NCBI GenBank assembly: GCA_029858545.1 | Contig: JAOUFA010000280.1 | Location: forward strand, 1-5,152 | DNA: 5,152 bases | Direction: 5' to 3' | Source of the DNA: Betaproteobacteria bacterium | GTDB taxonomy: Bacteria > Pseudomonadota > Gammaproteobacteria > Burkholderiales > SG8-39 | Part shown: positions 1 to 5,152 of the stretch, one piece after another | Position numbering within the stretch: position 1 is the first letter of the stretch | How the letters are laid out: the number at the start of each line of letters is the position of its first letter | The notes under the pieces: generated by a model | Databases searched by the model: none | Seen by the model: the letters and a program-made list of their open reading frames with translations, nothing else | Told to the model about the DNA's origin: nothing | Position numbers and translations under genes: made by a program

Positions 1-215
1 CATTCAGCCAGGTGCACGCCATCATTCTCTCGGACGGTTCGGAAGGTTCGCAGAAACCGAATCTTCTGCTGCCACCGGATGACTGGAAAGAAGGTCGGGT
101 CTACGAAGCAACGGTCGGCAAATCGCTCCGTTACCTGCGCGGCCTGCATGTCGTGCGGCGCGGCGGCGATTACCTGCGCGCCACGTTCGAGTGGATCGCA
201 GCGCCGCAGGACTGA
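1..215 (+). CDS. C-terminal fragment of an unrecognised protein (5' end outside window)
   Basis: The frame is open from the left edge (first full codon at 3) to a TGA at 213-215, giving about 70 residues. A GTG at 12 could start a 67-residue protein. It has no clear Shine-Dalgarno sequence before it, and the frame continues upstream without a stop, so I read this as the tail of a larger gene cut by the window. The segment is soluble-looking and mixed in charge, with no membrane helix. It includes a PNLLLPPDDWKEGRVYEA stretch and ends RRGGDYLRATFEWIAAPQD. The alternating hydrophobic and charged residues suggest a small beta-rich domain. I do not recognise the family and assign no function. The gene converges on the URO-D-like gene, with 72 bases between the two stop codons. 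It is probably real because codon third positions are GC-rich and no gene competes on the other strand here. Confidence 0.55.
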   Translation, partial: FSQVHAIILSDGSEGSQKPNLLLPPDDWKEGRVYEATVGKSLRYLRGLHVVRRGGDYLRATFEWIAAPQD

Positions 216-223
216 GGCTTCTC

Positions 224-249
224 CTGCGCGGCGCCGGTGCCGCGCGCAG
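224..249. terminator. Hairpin between convergent genes, possible bidirectional terminator
   Basis: Seven perfect base pairs form between GCGCGGC (226-232) and GCCGCGC (239-245) around a six-base loop. The stem can be extended by CT (224-225) with AG (248-249) across a two-base bulge. It lies about ten bases after the stop of the left-edge gene and about 40 bases beyond the stop of the convergent URO-D-like gene, which is where a shared terminator would be expected. No T-run follows on either strand, so it does not fit a classical intrinsic terminator. In DNA this GC-rich such stems also arise by chance. Confidence 0.3.
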
Positions 250-287
250 ACCGGCCCGAGGGCGCATGGGTCGCGCGCGGCGAAGAT

Positions 288-1535
288 TCAGGGCGCGTAC
301 TTGCGCACCGAGCGCGCCATCGCCATCACGTTCTCCGGTTTGGCTTCGTCGGGAATGCTCGCCGCGCCGTCCAGGATGAAGCCGCCGCCCCGGCCGACCC
401 GGGTGATGAGCGCCTTGCAGTACTGATCCACCTCGTCGGGGGTTCCGGCGATGAGCAGCGAGGTCGGTACGTTGCCGCGCAGGCAAACGGTATCGCCGAG
501 GATTTCCTTGGCCTTGAAGAGATCGCCCTGCTCGAACCAGTACACCGCCTTGCCGCGCGGAATGTCGCCGATGTACTCGAGCCGCGAGGTGCAATTTCCT
601 TCCCAGAGCACGACCGGTATCAACTCATTGTCGATCAGGTGCATCATCACCTTGCGCAGTCCGGGCCAGTAGAAGGTCTTGAACTGCTGCGGCGACATGA
701 AACCGTCGAGCCCCCAGTGCAGCGGAATGAACACATAGGGCGTTCCGCCCGCGCGGGTTTCCTCGACCACGCCGCGCAGCAGCAGCGTCGCGGCCTTGTC
801 GATCGTCGCGAGCAGCTTGTCCTTGTGGCGGAACATGTCGAGCATGCCGCCCTTCGAGCCGCGCAGGAAATCGGAGATGTGATCGTAGGGCGCCTTGCAG
901 AAACCGCCGCCCACCGAGGGAAAGCCGAGCCGGGTCATCTTGTCGACGAATTCGCCGCTTCGCCGCGCCGCACGATCGACCTGTTCTCCGGCCTCGAGCA
1001 GCCGCCGCAGGCTGTCGCGCAGCGCGGGAGTTGCGAAGGCGCGCATCGCACCGATCAGGCGCCATTCCGAAAGCGACGGAAAGTCCGGTATCTGCGCGAG
1101 ACCCTCGTAAGCGCCCGCGATGCGCGGCAGATACTTGCGCAGATAGTAGCCGGTGGGATCGAACAGGTACTCCTCGTATTCGGTGGCCGGCATGTACTCC
1201 TTGTCGAGATACTGGAAGGTGGCGTTCGCATCGGTACCGTGCCCGGGCCACAGCATCGGCCGGTAGTCGAGCGCCTCGAGCGCCGGTCCGTAGGCGTAGA
1301 GCGCGGGCGAGTAGCCGTCGGGCTCGAGCCACACGACGGCCTTCTCCAGCGCGGCGGCGGCCTTGTCGGCATCGTACATCTGCTCCTCGAAACTGATGCC
1401 GGCGAATTTCGCCGCCCAGAAACGCGTGCCGAAGACAAACGGGATGCGATCGGTTTCCTTGAGCGCGATCTGGTCGAGTACCCGCCGCCGTCGTTGCTCG
1501 TAGCGCTGGTTCGGTGTGTCCGGTGTGGAGTTCAT
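288..1535 (-). CDS. Uroporphyrinogen decarboxylase-fold (URO-D/MtaA-like) protein, function unassigned
   Basis: This 415-residue protein belongs to the URO-D/cobalamin methyltransferase superfamily of TIM barrels. The family includes HemE and the MtaA/MtbA/CmuA-type methyl-corrinoid methyltransferases. Family-like features are an N-terminal DRIPFVFGTRFW (residues 29-40), a GLDGFMSPQQFKTFYWPGL block (275-293), a LWEGN block (310-314), CLRGNVPTSLLIAGTPDEV (351-369) and a C-terminal KPENVMAMARSVRKY (399-413). It is longer than typical HemE (about 350). It lacks the RQAGR arginine signature of HemE, so it is not a haem-biosynthesis decarboxylase. The His-X-Cys zinc motif of MtaA-type enzymes appears to be replaced by L310-W311-E312, and the C-terminal Cys region reads DGAASIP (389-395). 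Glu312, Cys315, Cys351 or His273 might supply ligands instead. The ATG at 1533-1535 is chosen because GAGGA lies nine bases upstream. It is the last gene of the leftward cluster. A corrinoid methyltransferase role is possible, but no corrinoid protein or reductive activator gene is visible. Confidence 0.88.
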   Translation of the reverse strand: MNSTPDTPNQRYEQRRRRVLDQIALKETDRIPFVFGTRFWAAKFAGISFEEQMYDADKAAAALEKAVVWLEPDGYSPALYAYGPALEALDYRPMLWPGHGTDANATFQYLDKEYMPATEYEEYLFDPTGYYLRKYLPRIAGAYEGLAQIPDFPSLSEWRLIGAMRAFATPALRDSLRRLLEAGEQVDRAARRSGEFVDKMTRLGFPSVGGGFCKAPYDHISDFLRGSKGGMLDMFRHKDKLLATIDKAATLLLRGVVEETRAGGTPYVFIPLHWGLDGFMSPQQFKTFYWPGLRKVMMHLIDNELIPVVLWEGNCTSRLEYIGDIPRGKAVYWFEQGDLFKAKEILGDTVCLRGNVPTSLLIAGTPDEVDQYCKALITRVGRGGGFILDGAASIPDEAKPENVMAMARSVRKYAP

Positions 1536-1685
1536 GGTTCGCAGTCCTCGGTGCCTGCATGGGCGCGGTCGGCAAAGCCTGCGAGGCGCGCAGCCCAGCT
1601 ATGCACGACTCGTCGCCCGCTGTCCAGAACCGATCGACCGGGTGTTGCGGTAGATCATCGTGTCGTCCCGGGCCGCGGCCGAGTC
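1536..1685. other. 150-base gap between the crotonase and URO-D-like genes
   Basis: Both flanking genes are on the minus strand. Just after the crotonase stop there is a perfect ten-base GC palindrome (GGCCGCGGCC, 1671-1680), too short and loopless to call a terminator. I saw no convincing sigma-70 promoter; the best AT-containing stretch on the minus strand is TGCATAGCT, with no well-spaced -35 box. The gap is long enough to hold a promoter for the URO-D-like gene, so co-transcription with the crotonase gene is uncertain. The end nearest the URO-D-like gene carries its Shine-Dalgarno sequence. Confidence 0.4.
1545..1549 (-). promoter_or_regulatory. Shine-Dalgarno for the URO-D-like gene
   Basis: The minus strand reads GAGGA nine bases before the ATG at 1533-1535. 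This supports that codon as the start of the 415-residue protein. Confidence 0.55.
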
Positions 1686-2492
1686 TCAGAAATCGCCGGG
1701 CGGCGGCGGAAACGCAGGCGGTCTTTTCTCGCGCAGCGAAGCCAGACCCTCCTTCACTTCGGGGCCGGTGAAGCCCATGAATTCCAGCGCAAGCGAGGCG
1801 TCGAACGACGGCCCCGCCATGCGCAGCCAGTTGTTGAGGCTGTACTTGGTCCAGCGCAGCGCGGTCTGCGCCCCCGCGGCGAGCTTGCGTGCCACGTCGA
1901 GCGCCTTCGTCTGAAGCTCCGCCTCCTCGCAGCATAGCGACACCAGGCCGATGCGCTCGGCCTCCTCGCCGCGCAACTCGTCGCAGGTGAGCAGGTAGTA
2001 CTTGGCCTTCGCCATGCCGCACAGCAGCGGCCAGACAATCGCCGAGTGATCGCCCGCGGCGACACCGAGGCGCGTGTGGCCGTCGATGATACGCGCGTTC
2101 TTCGCCGCGATCGACACGTCGGCGAGCAGCCCCGCGACGAGCCCCGCCCCGACCGCGGGGCCGTGCATCGCCGAAACCACGAGCTTCGAGCAGTTGATAA
2201 GGTTGTAGACCAGGTCGCGCGCCTCGCGCCAGACGCGCGCACGCGCGGCGAAGTCGCGCGTCAGTTCATCGACCATCGCGAGATCGCCGCCCGCCGAGAA
2301 GCCCTTGCCTGCGCCGCGCAGGATCGCGACGCGCGTCTCGGGATCGCGGTCGACGTCGAGCCAGATGTCGGCGAGTTCCTTGTGCAGGCGCGCAGTCGCC
2401 GACGAGAGCTTGCCCTCCTCGCCCATCACGATTTCGAGGATCCCCGGCTCGAGTCGCCGGATCTTCAGGTCACGGTATTGCGAGTAATCCAT
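1686..2492 (-). CDS. Enoyl-CoA hydratase/isomerase family (crotonase-fold) protein with non-canonical active site
   Basis: This is a 268-residue, full-length crotonase superfamily protein acting on acyl-CoA thioesters in the cytoplasm. The two oxyanion-hole segments are present: GFSAGGDL (64-71) and HGPAVGAG (110-117). They are followed by the expected LADVSIAAKNARI strand-helix (123-135), the EEAERIGLVS block (176-185) and a C-terminal trimerisation-like tail with VKEGLASLREKRPPAF (246-261). By alignment from memory with rat mitochondrial enoyl-CoA hydratase, Glu144 corresponds to Val119 and Glu164 to His139, so both catalytic glutamates are absent. A conserved-looking RLGVAAGDHSA segment (141-151) suggests Asp148/His149 as alternatives. 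The precise reaction (isomerase, hydrolase, other) is therefore open. The ATG at 2490-2492 is preferred over a TTG 45 bases upstream, because AAGGAGG sits just before the ATG. It lies 67 bases after the kinase gene and 150 before the URO-D-like gene, all on the same strand. Confidence 0.93.
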   Translation of the reverse strand: MDYSQYRDLKIRRLEPGILEIVMGEEGKLSSATARLHKELADIWLDVDRDPETRVAILRGAGKGFSAGGDLAMVDELTRDFAARARVWREARDLVYNLINCSKLVVSAMHGPAVGAGLVAGLLADVSIAAKNARIIDGHTRLGVAAGDHSAIVWPLLCGMAKAKYYLLTCDELRGEEAERIGLVSLCCEEAELQTKALDVARKLAAGAQTALRWTKYSLNNWLRMAGPSFDASLALEFMGFTGPEVKEGLASLREKRPPAFPPPPGDF

Positions 2493-2496
2493 GGCT

Positions 2497-2503
2497 CCTC
2501 CTT
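2497..2503 (-). promoter_or_regulatory. Strong Shine-Dalgarno that decides the crotonase gene start
   Basis: The minus strand reads AAGGAGG four bases before the ATG at 2490-2492. The in-frame TTG at 2535-2537 would place this site inside the coding sequence and has no such site of its own. The ATG is therefore the likely start. Confidence 0.75.
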
Positions 2504-2559
2504 CGATCGCCGTCGCGCGGACACAGCGCGCATTCAATCACGGAACCGGGCCGCGGCGC

Positions 2560-3750
2560 TCAACCCAGCGCGATCAGCAGCCCCGCAACCACCGCGAGGA
2601 AGACCCAGAGTGCGACGCCGCGCAGGAGGGGATCGCGACGCAAGCGTCGCAGCACGCCGGTCCGGCGGGGCGCTCGCCCGAGCGACTTCGACTCGCGTCG
2701 TGTCGGCGCTCTCAGGCGCTGCAGCGCCGCGCTGGCATCGAGGCGCGTCGAGACCGCCAATCGGGTGTCCGCATTGACCAGCAGCGGCGGCGCAGGGGCG
2801 GCGCGTGCTGCCGCCATCTTGATGGTTTTCGCGGTGTCGCCGACACGATCAGCCGTTTCCCCCGCGGGACCGAGCGCGACGGTGTCCAGACCGGCATTGG
2901 TGGGTGCCGCGTCGCGGCCGCCGAGTTCGGCGAGGCAGGCGCGCAGGTCGGCGGCGAATTCATAGGCGTCCTGATAGCGCGCCTTGGCATCCTTCGCGAG
3001 TGCCTTCTTGATCGCGAGATCGAGTGTCGTGGAAACCTCGCTGTTGAGGCGGCTCGGCGGCATTTGCTCGAGGTTCGCGATGTTGTACATCACCTCGGTC
3101 GCATCCGAGCCGCTGAAGAGCGAAGACCGCGTGAGCATCTCGTAGAGCACGATGCCAAGCGAAAAGATATCCGAGCGCGCGTCGACCGGACGCCCCATGG
3201 CCTGTTCGGGCGACATGTACTTGGGGGTGCCCAGGCGCGTGCCCGTCTGGGTCTTCACGTCCGAGATGCGCACCCGTGCGATACCGAAATCCATGATCTT
3301 CACCCGGCCACGCTCGGCGAGCATGATGTTCCCGGGTTTGATGTCGCGATGCACGACACCGTGCTCGTGCGCGTATCCCAGGCCATCGGCGACCTGCTCG
3401 GCGATGTCGATCGCTTCGCGCGTCGGAATCGACCCCGCGGCAATGCGCGTGCGCAGATCCGTGCCATCGAGCAGTTCCATCGCCATGTACGCCAGGTCGC
3501 CCTCTTCGCCGAAGTCGTAGATCGTGATGAGGCGCGGATGATTGAGGCGTCCCGCCGCCTTGGCTTCCTGGAAGAATCGCGCCTCGTAGTCCTTGCGACC
3601 GGTCATGTCCTCGGTCAGCATGATCGTCTTCAATGCCACCATCCGGTCGAGTACCGGGTCCTGCGCCTTGTAGACGATACCCATCGCGCCGCGGCCCAGT
3701 TCGGCGAGGATCTTGTAGCGTCCGAGTTTGGTCAGTCTTCCCTTTGCCAT
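2560..3750 (-). CDS. Membrane-anchored PknB-like serine/threonine protein kinase
   Basis: This 396-residue Hanks-type kinase phosphorylates Ser/Thr on proteins at the inner membrane. The kinase domain covers about residues 10-275. Visible motifs are the glycine loop GRGAMGIVYKA (19-29), the VALK lysine K41, the probable helix-C glutamate E62, the catalytic loop HRDIKPGN (134-141, D136), DFG (154-156), the activation segment with T167, T169, T171 and T175, GTPKYMSPEQ (174-183), D194 in the SDIFSLG helix-F motif, and R258. All key catalytic residues are present, so it should be active. An Ala/Arg-rich linker (about 276-375) leads to one hydrophobic helix at about 378-395 that ends at the C-terminus. 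No PASTA or other external sensor follows. The start at 3748-3750 has only a weak GC-rich ribosome site. The cyclase-like gene ends 21 bases upstream, which suggests one operon. Autophosphorylation of the activation-loop threonines is the expected control, by family analogy. Confidence 0.95.
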   Translation of the reverse strand: MAKGRLTKLGRYKILAELGRGAMGIVYKAQDPVLDRMVALKTIMLTEDMTGRKDYEARFFQEAKAAGRLNHPRLITIYDFGEEGDLAYMAMELLDGTDLRTRIAAGSIPTREAIDIAEQVADGLGYAHEHGVVHRDIKPGNIMLAERGRVKIMDFGIARVRISDVKTQTGTRLGTPKYMSPEQAMGRPVDARSDIFSLGIVLYEMLTRSSLFSGSDATEVMYNIANLEQMPPSRLNSEVSTTLDLAIKKALAKDAKARYQDAYEFAADLRACLAELGGRDAAPTNAGLDTVALGPAGETADRVGDTAKTIKMAAARAAPAPPLLVNADTRLAVSTRLDASAALQRLRAPTRRESKSLGRAPRRTGVLRRLRRDPLLRGVALWVFLAVVAGLLIALG

Positions 3751-3771
3751 ATCCGCCGCCCCGTGCCTCGC

Positions 3772-4485
3772 TCAGCGCTGCGACGGCTCGATGAAACCGC
3801 GCGCGGCCGCGCCACCCGCGGCCACCAGCCGTTCGATCTTGCCGAGCACGCCGGCGAGCGGCCGCGCGCGATCGGCCACCAGCGTGCGGTAGGCAAGGCT
3901 GCCGCCGACAACGCCCAGGATCGCCACGATGCCGACTACGGCGAGGGTGCGACGCAGCCGTACGCCGCGCTCTCGGTCGGGGCTGAACAGTTCGTGGCTG
4001 CGCAGTCCCGCATCGGTAAAGACACCTGATTCGCGCAGCGCCGTGAGTTCGGTCGGATCGGCGTCGACCAAGGCATCGCGAAACGCGCGCGACACCCGCA
4101 CGTTCGACGGCGACGTGAATCCCGCGACCGCCGCGGCGGTCGCGATGCCGTCTCCGGAAAATCCCGCTTCACCGTCCTGCTCCACGAGCCGCACCGCACC
4201 GTGGTTGATGGCGATCGCCAGCGTAAGCCCGGCGCCCGCCGCCGACAGCAGACGCTCGGCGAGGCGTAACGCCTTGCCTGGCTGGTGCAGCACCAACAGC
4301 ACGGCGCCGTCCGCGGCCTCGAGCAGCACGCGCTCCTCGGGCGCAAGCTCGGTGGTCACGACCGCGAGCACCGCGTCGAGTTGCGCACGCAAGCGCGCCT
4401 GTTCGGCGACCGGGCGGCGCGTAAACTCGGGAACCCTCAAGTAGACGACGCTTGCCTGAATCGCGCTAGTGCCTGGCCTGTGCAT
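3772..4485 (-). CDS. Membrane-anchored protein with degenerate adenylate/guanylate cyclase homology domain
   Basis: Read from the ATG at 4483-4485, this is a 237-residue protein. Residues 11-140 resemble the class III nucleotidyl cyclase homology domain in order: SVVYLRVPEF (12-21, matching the VVFLDIVGF strand), AADGAVLLVL (57-66, matching sGDGxxxxF), LTLAIAINHGAVRLV (87-101), SGDGIATAAAVAGF (110-123) and VSRAFRDAL (131-139). The first metal aspartate is Arg17. Asp59 survives at the second metal position. The transition-state Asn and Arg of the GDxVNxAxR motif appear to be Ala115 and Ala119. I infer it is not a competent cyclase. A single transmembrane helix lies at about 180-203, followed by about 35 residues predicted to be outside. 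A frame extension to a TTG at 4593 or an ATG at 4572 is possible; neither has a ribosome site, and the added residues look non-conserved. The gene sits 21 bases before the kinase gene, suggesting that it regulates or is a target of the kinase. Confidence 0.8.
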   Translation of the reverse strand: MHRPGTSAIQASVVYLRVPEFTRRPVAEQARLRAQLDAVLAVVTTELAPEERVLLEAADGAVLLVLHQPGKALRLAERLLSAAGAGLTLAIAINHGAVRLVEQDGEAGFSGDGIATAAAVAGFTSPSNVRVSRAFRDALVDADPTELTALRESGVFTDAGLRSHELFSPDRERGVRLRRTLAVVGIVAILGVVGGSLAYRTLVADRARPLAGVLGKIERLVAAGGAAARGFIEPSQR

Positions 4486-4491
4486 CGGGCG

Positions 4492-4518
4492 ATCATAGCC
4501 GGATCGGGGGCGCGACAA
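4492..4518 (-). promoter_or_regulatory. Candidate sigma-70 promoter, possibly giving a leaderless mRNA
   Basis: On the minus strand a TATGAT -10 box (4492-4497; five of six match TATAAT) follows a TTGTCG -35-like box (4513-4518) across a 15-base spacer, shorter than the usual 17. The -10 box ends six bases before the ATG at 4485, so transcription would begin at or next to that codon. No Shine-Dalgarno sequence precedes the ATG, which agrees with leaderless translation. TATGAT is also an ordinary Tyr-Asp codon pair in the longer reading frame, so chance is a real alternative. Confidence 0.35.
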
Positions 4519-4598
4519 GTGATCGGCGCGGATCCGGTCGTGAACTAGTGCCACCGGCCGGTCGGCCGTCATCGGAGGGCGATGCGGCGCCAAAGCGG

Positions 4599-4637
4599 GT
4601 TTCCGGCGCAGCGCGGTAGCGAGGCGCTACCGGAAAC
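4599..4637 (-). terminator. Interrupted hairpin downstream of the TRAP permease gene
   Basis: An inner stem of seven pairs joins GGTAGCG (4615-4621) and CGCTACC (4625-4631) over a three-base loop. An outer stem of six pairs joins GTTTCC (4599-4604) and GGAAAC (4632-4637). A ten-base bulge lies on the left arm only. The structure starts about 20 bases beyond the TRAP permease stop on the minus strand, the usual place for a terminator, and separates that gene from the signalling pair. No run of T follows on the minus strand, so it is an imperfect intrinsic terminator or a regulatory or mRNA-stability hairpin. Confidence 0.4.
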
Positions 4638-4657
4638 GCAAAGGCATTATGCGCCGA

Positions 4658-5152
4658 TCAGCCCGCCGCGCTGGTACGCGGTTCGACTCGCATCAGGCGC
4701 CAGAAGATGAATACGAGCGTGGTTCCCACGACGACCGATGCCACCTGCACGCCCAGGCTGGGCACGATCGTCGCGATCGCGCAGACGGTCAGTACCAGCC
4801 GCAACGGCCAGGCGATCGCGCGCAAGCCGAAGGTTCCCTGGGCCGCGTACGAGGCGAACACCACCATCGCCGTACCGAAGAGCAACGCGGTGGCGATGTC
4901 CATCAGTCCGCCTTCCATGTTCAGTCCCGGGTTGAACATGAAGAAGAACGGCAGGATAAAGCCGCCCACCGCCAGTTTGACCGCGTACGGACCGAGCGCC
5001 ATCGGGTTGGCGCCGGCGATCGCGCCCGCTGCAAAGTTCGCGACCGCGACCGGAGGGGTGATCGCCGACAAGCAGGCGAAATAGAGTATGAACAGGTGAA
5101 CCTGCATTTCGGGCAGGTTGAAATGCTGGCGCAGTATCGGCGCGAGCAGCGC
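4658..5152 (-). CDS. TRAP transporter fused permease (4TM/12TM, DctQM-like), C-terminal part
   Basis: The frame is open from the right edge to a TGA at 4658-4660, giving 164 residues of C-terminus. An internal ATG at 5107 is not the start, because coding resemblance continues upstream as ALLAPILRQHFNLPE. The segment HLFILYFACLSAITPPVA (residues 19-36 of the fragment) is a hallmark of the fused TRAP permeases that pair with TAXI-type periplasmic binding proteins. About five hydrophobic segments follow from it (roughly 18-38, 57-76, 84-104, 117-131 and 132-152), ending in a short polar tail. The protein is an inner-membrane, ion-gradient-driven importer of organic acids or similar solutes; this fragment cannot show the substrate. 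The binding protein is not in the window and may lie further right. The gene is followed by a hairpin and a 172-base gap, so it probably ends its own transcript. Confidence 0.92.
   Translation of the reverse strand, partial: ALLAPILRQHFNLPEMQVHLFILYFACLSAITPPVAVANFAAGAIAGANPMALGPYAVKLAVGGFILPFFFMFNPGLNMEGGLMDIATALLFGTAMVVFASYAAQGTFGLRAIAWPLRLVLTVCAIATIVPSLGVQVASVVVGTTLVFIFWRLMRVEPRTSAAG

Noticed and set aside
12..215. A complete 67-residue small gene starting at GTG 12
   Set aside because: The same frame is open to the left edge and the GTG has no clear ribosome site, so a truncated larger gene is more likely.
288..1535. Calling the URO-D-like gene hemE
   Set aside because: The arginine signature of uroporphyrinogen decarboxylase is missing and the protein is about 60 residues longer than HemE.
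237..1937. 566-codon open frame on the plus strand across the URO-D-like and crotonase genes
   Set aside because: It is antisense to two well-recognised proteins, is very rich in Arg/Ala/Gly/Val, and matches no family. Long antisense frames are expected in DNA this GC-rich.
625..2022. 465-codon minus-strand frame overlapping the crotonase and URO-D-like genes
   Set aside because: It is in a different frame from both recognisable proteins, spans the gap between them, and its sequence is Arg/Ala-rich with no recognisable domain.
2493..2537. TTG start adding 15 residues to the crotonase protein
   Set aside because: A strong AAGGAGG lies inside this stretch immediately before the ATG at 2492, and crotonase proteins normally begin close to that point.
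2491..4029. 512-codon open frame on the plus strand opposite the kinase and cyclase-like genes
   Set aside because: It is a shadow of the clear kinase coding frame. Its residues have the low-complexity Arg/His/Ala composition of an antisense frame.
4486..4593. N-terminal extension of the cyclase-like protein to the TTG at 4593 or ATG at 4572
   Set aside because: Neither codon has a Shine-Dalgarno sequence. The extra residues are Arg/Pro/Asp-rich with no domain match, and the cyclase fold begins just after the ATG at 4485. It cannot be fully excluded.

Overview
The window reads as chromosomal DNA from a GC-rich bacterium, roughly two-thirds G+C by eye, most likely a proteobacterium (Beta- or Gammaproteobacteria). 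That placement is an inference from codon use, a TAXI-type fused TRAP permease and a tail-anchored bacterial Ser/Thr kinase; no marker gene is present to prove it. No tRNA, rRNA, CRISPR array, insertion sequence or phage gene was seen.

Layout, left to right. Positions 1-215 (+) hold the C-terminal end of an unrecognised protein that enters from the left edge. All other genes are on the minus strand and are transcribed right to left. In transcription order they are: the C-terminal part of a fused 4TM/12TM TRAP transporter permease (4658 to the right edge); a membrane-anchored protein with a degenerate class III nucleotide cyclase homology domain (3772-4485); a PknB-like Ser/Thr kinase with a C-terminal membrane anchor (2560-3750); a crotonase-fold enoyl-CoA hydratase/isomerase family protein (1686-2492); and a URO-D/corrinoid-methyltransferase-fold protein (288-1535). 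Gaps on the minus strand are 172, 21, 67 and 150 bases. The kinase and cyclase-like genes are therefore tightly linked. The two metabolic genes may follow in the same transcript or have their own promoter.

How the genes may work together. The kinase and cyclase-like protein look like a two-gene membrane signalling module. The kinase keeps its catalytic residues. The cyclase-like protein has lost most class III catalytic positions, so it is better viewed as a pseudocyclase (regulator, scaffold or kinase substrate) than as an enzyme making cAMP. The crotonase protein lacks both glutamates of classical enoyl-CoA hydratase, and the URO-D-fold protein lacks both the HemE arginine signature and the His-X-Cys/Cys zinc site of MtaA-type methyltransferases. 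Both belong to superfamilies whose reaction cannot be assigned from this sequence. With a TRAP permease of the kind that imports organic acids upstream, uptake and catabolism of a carboxylate is a reasonable but unproven theme.

I found no clear previously undescribed system. The strongest leads are the pseudocyclase-kinase pair, the altered active sites of the two metabolic proteins, and a possible leaderless promoter in front of the pseudocyclase gene.
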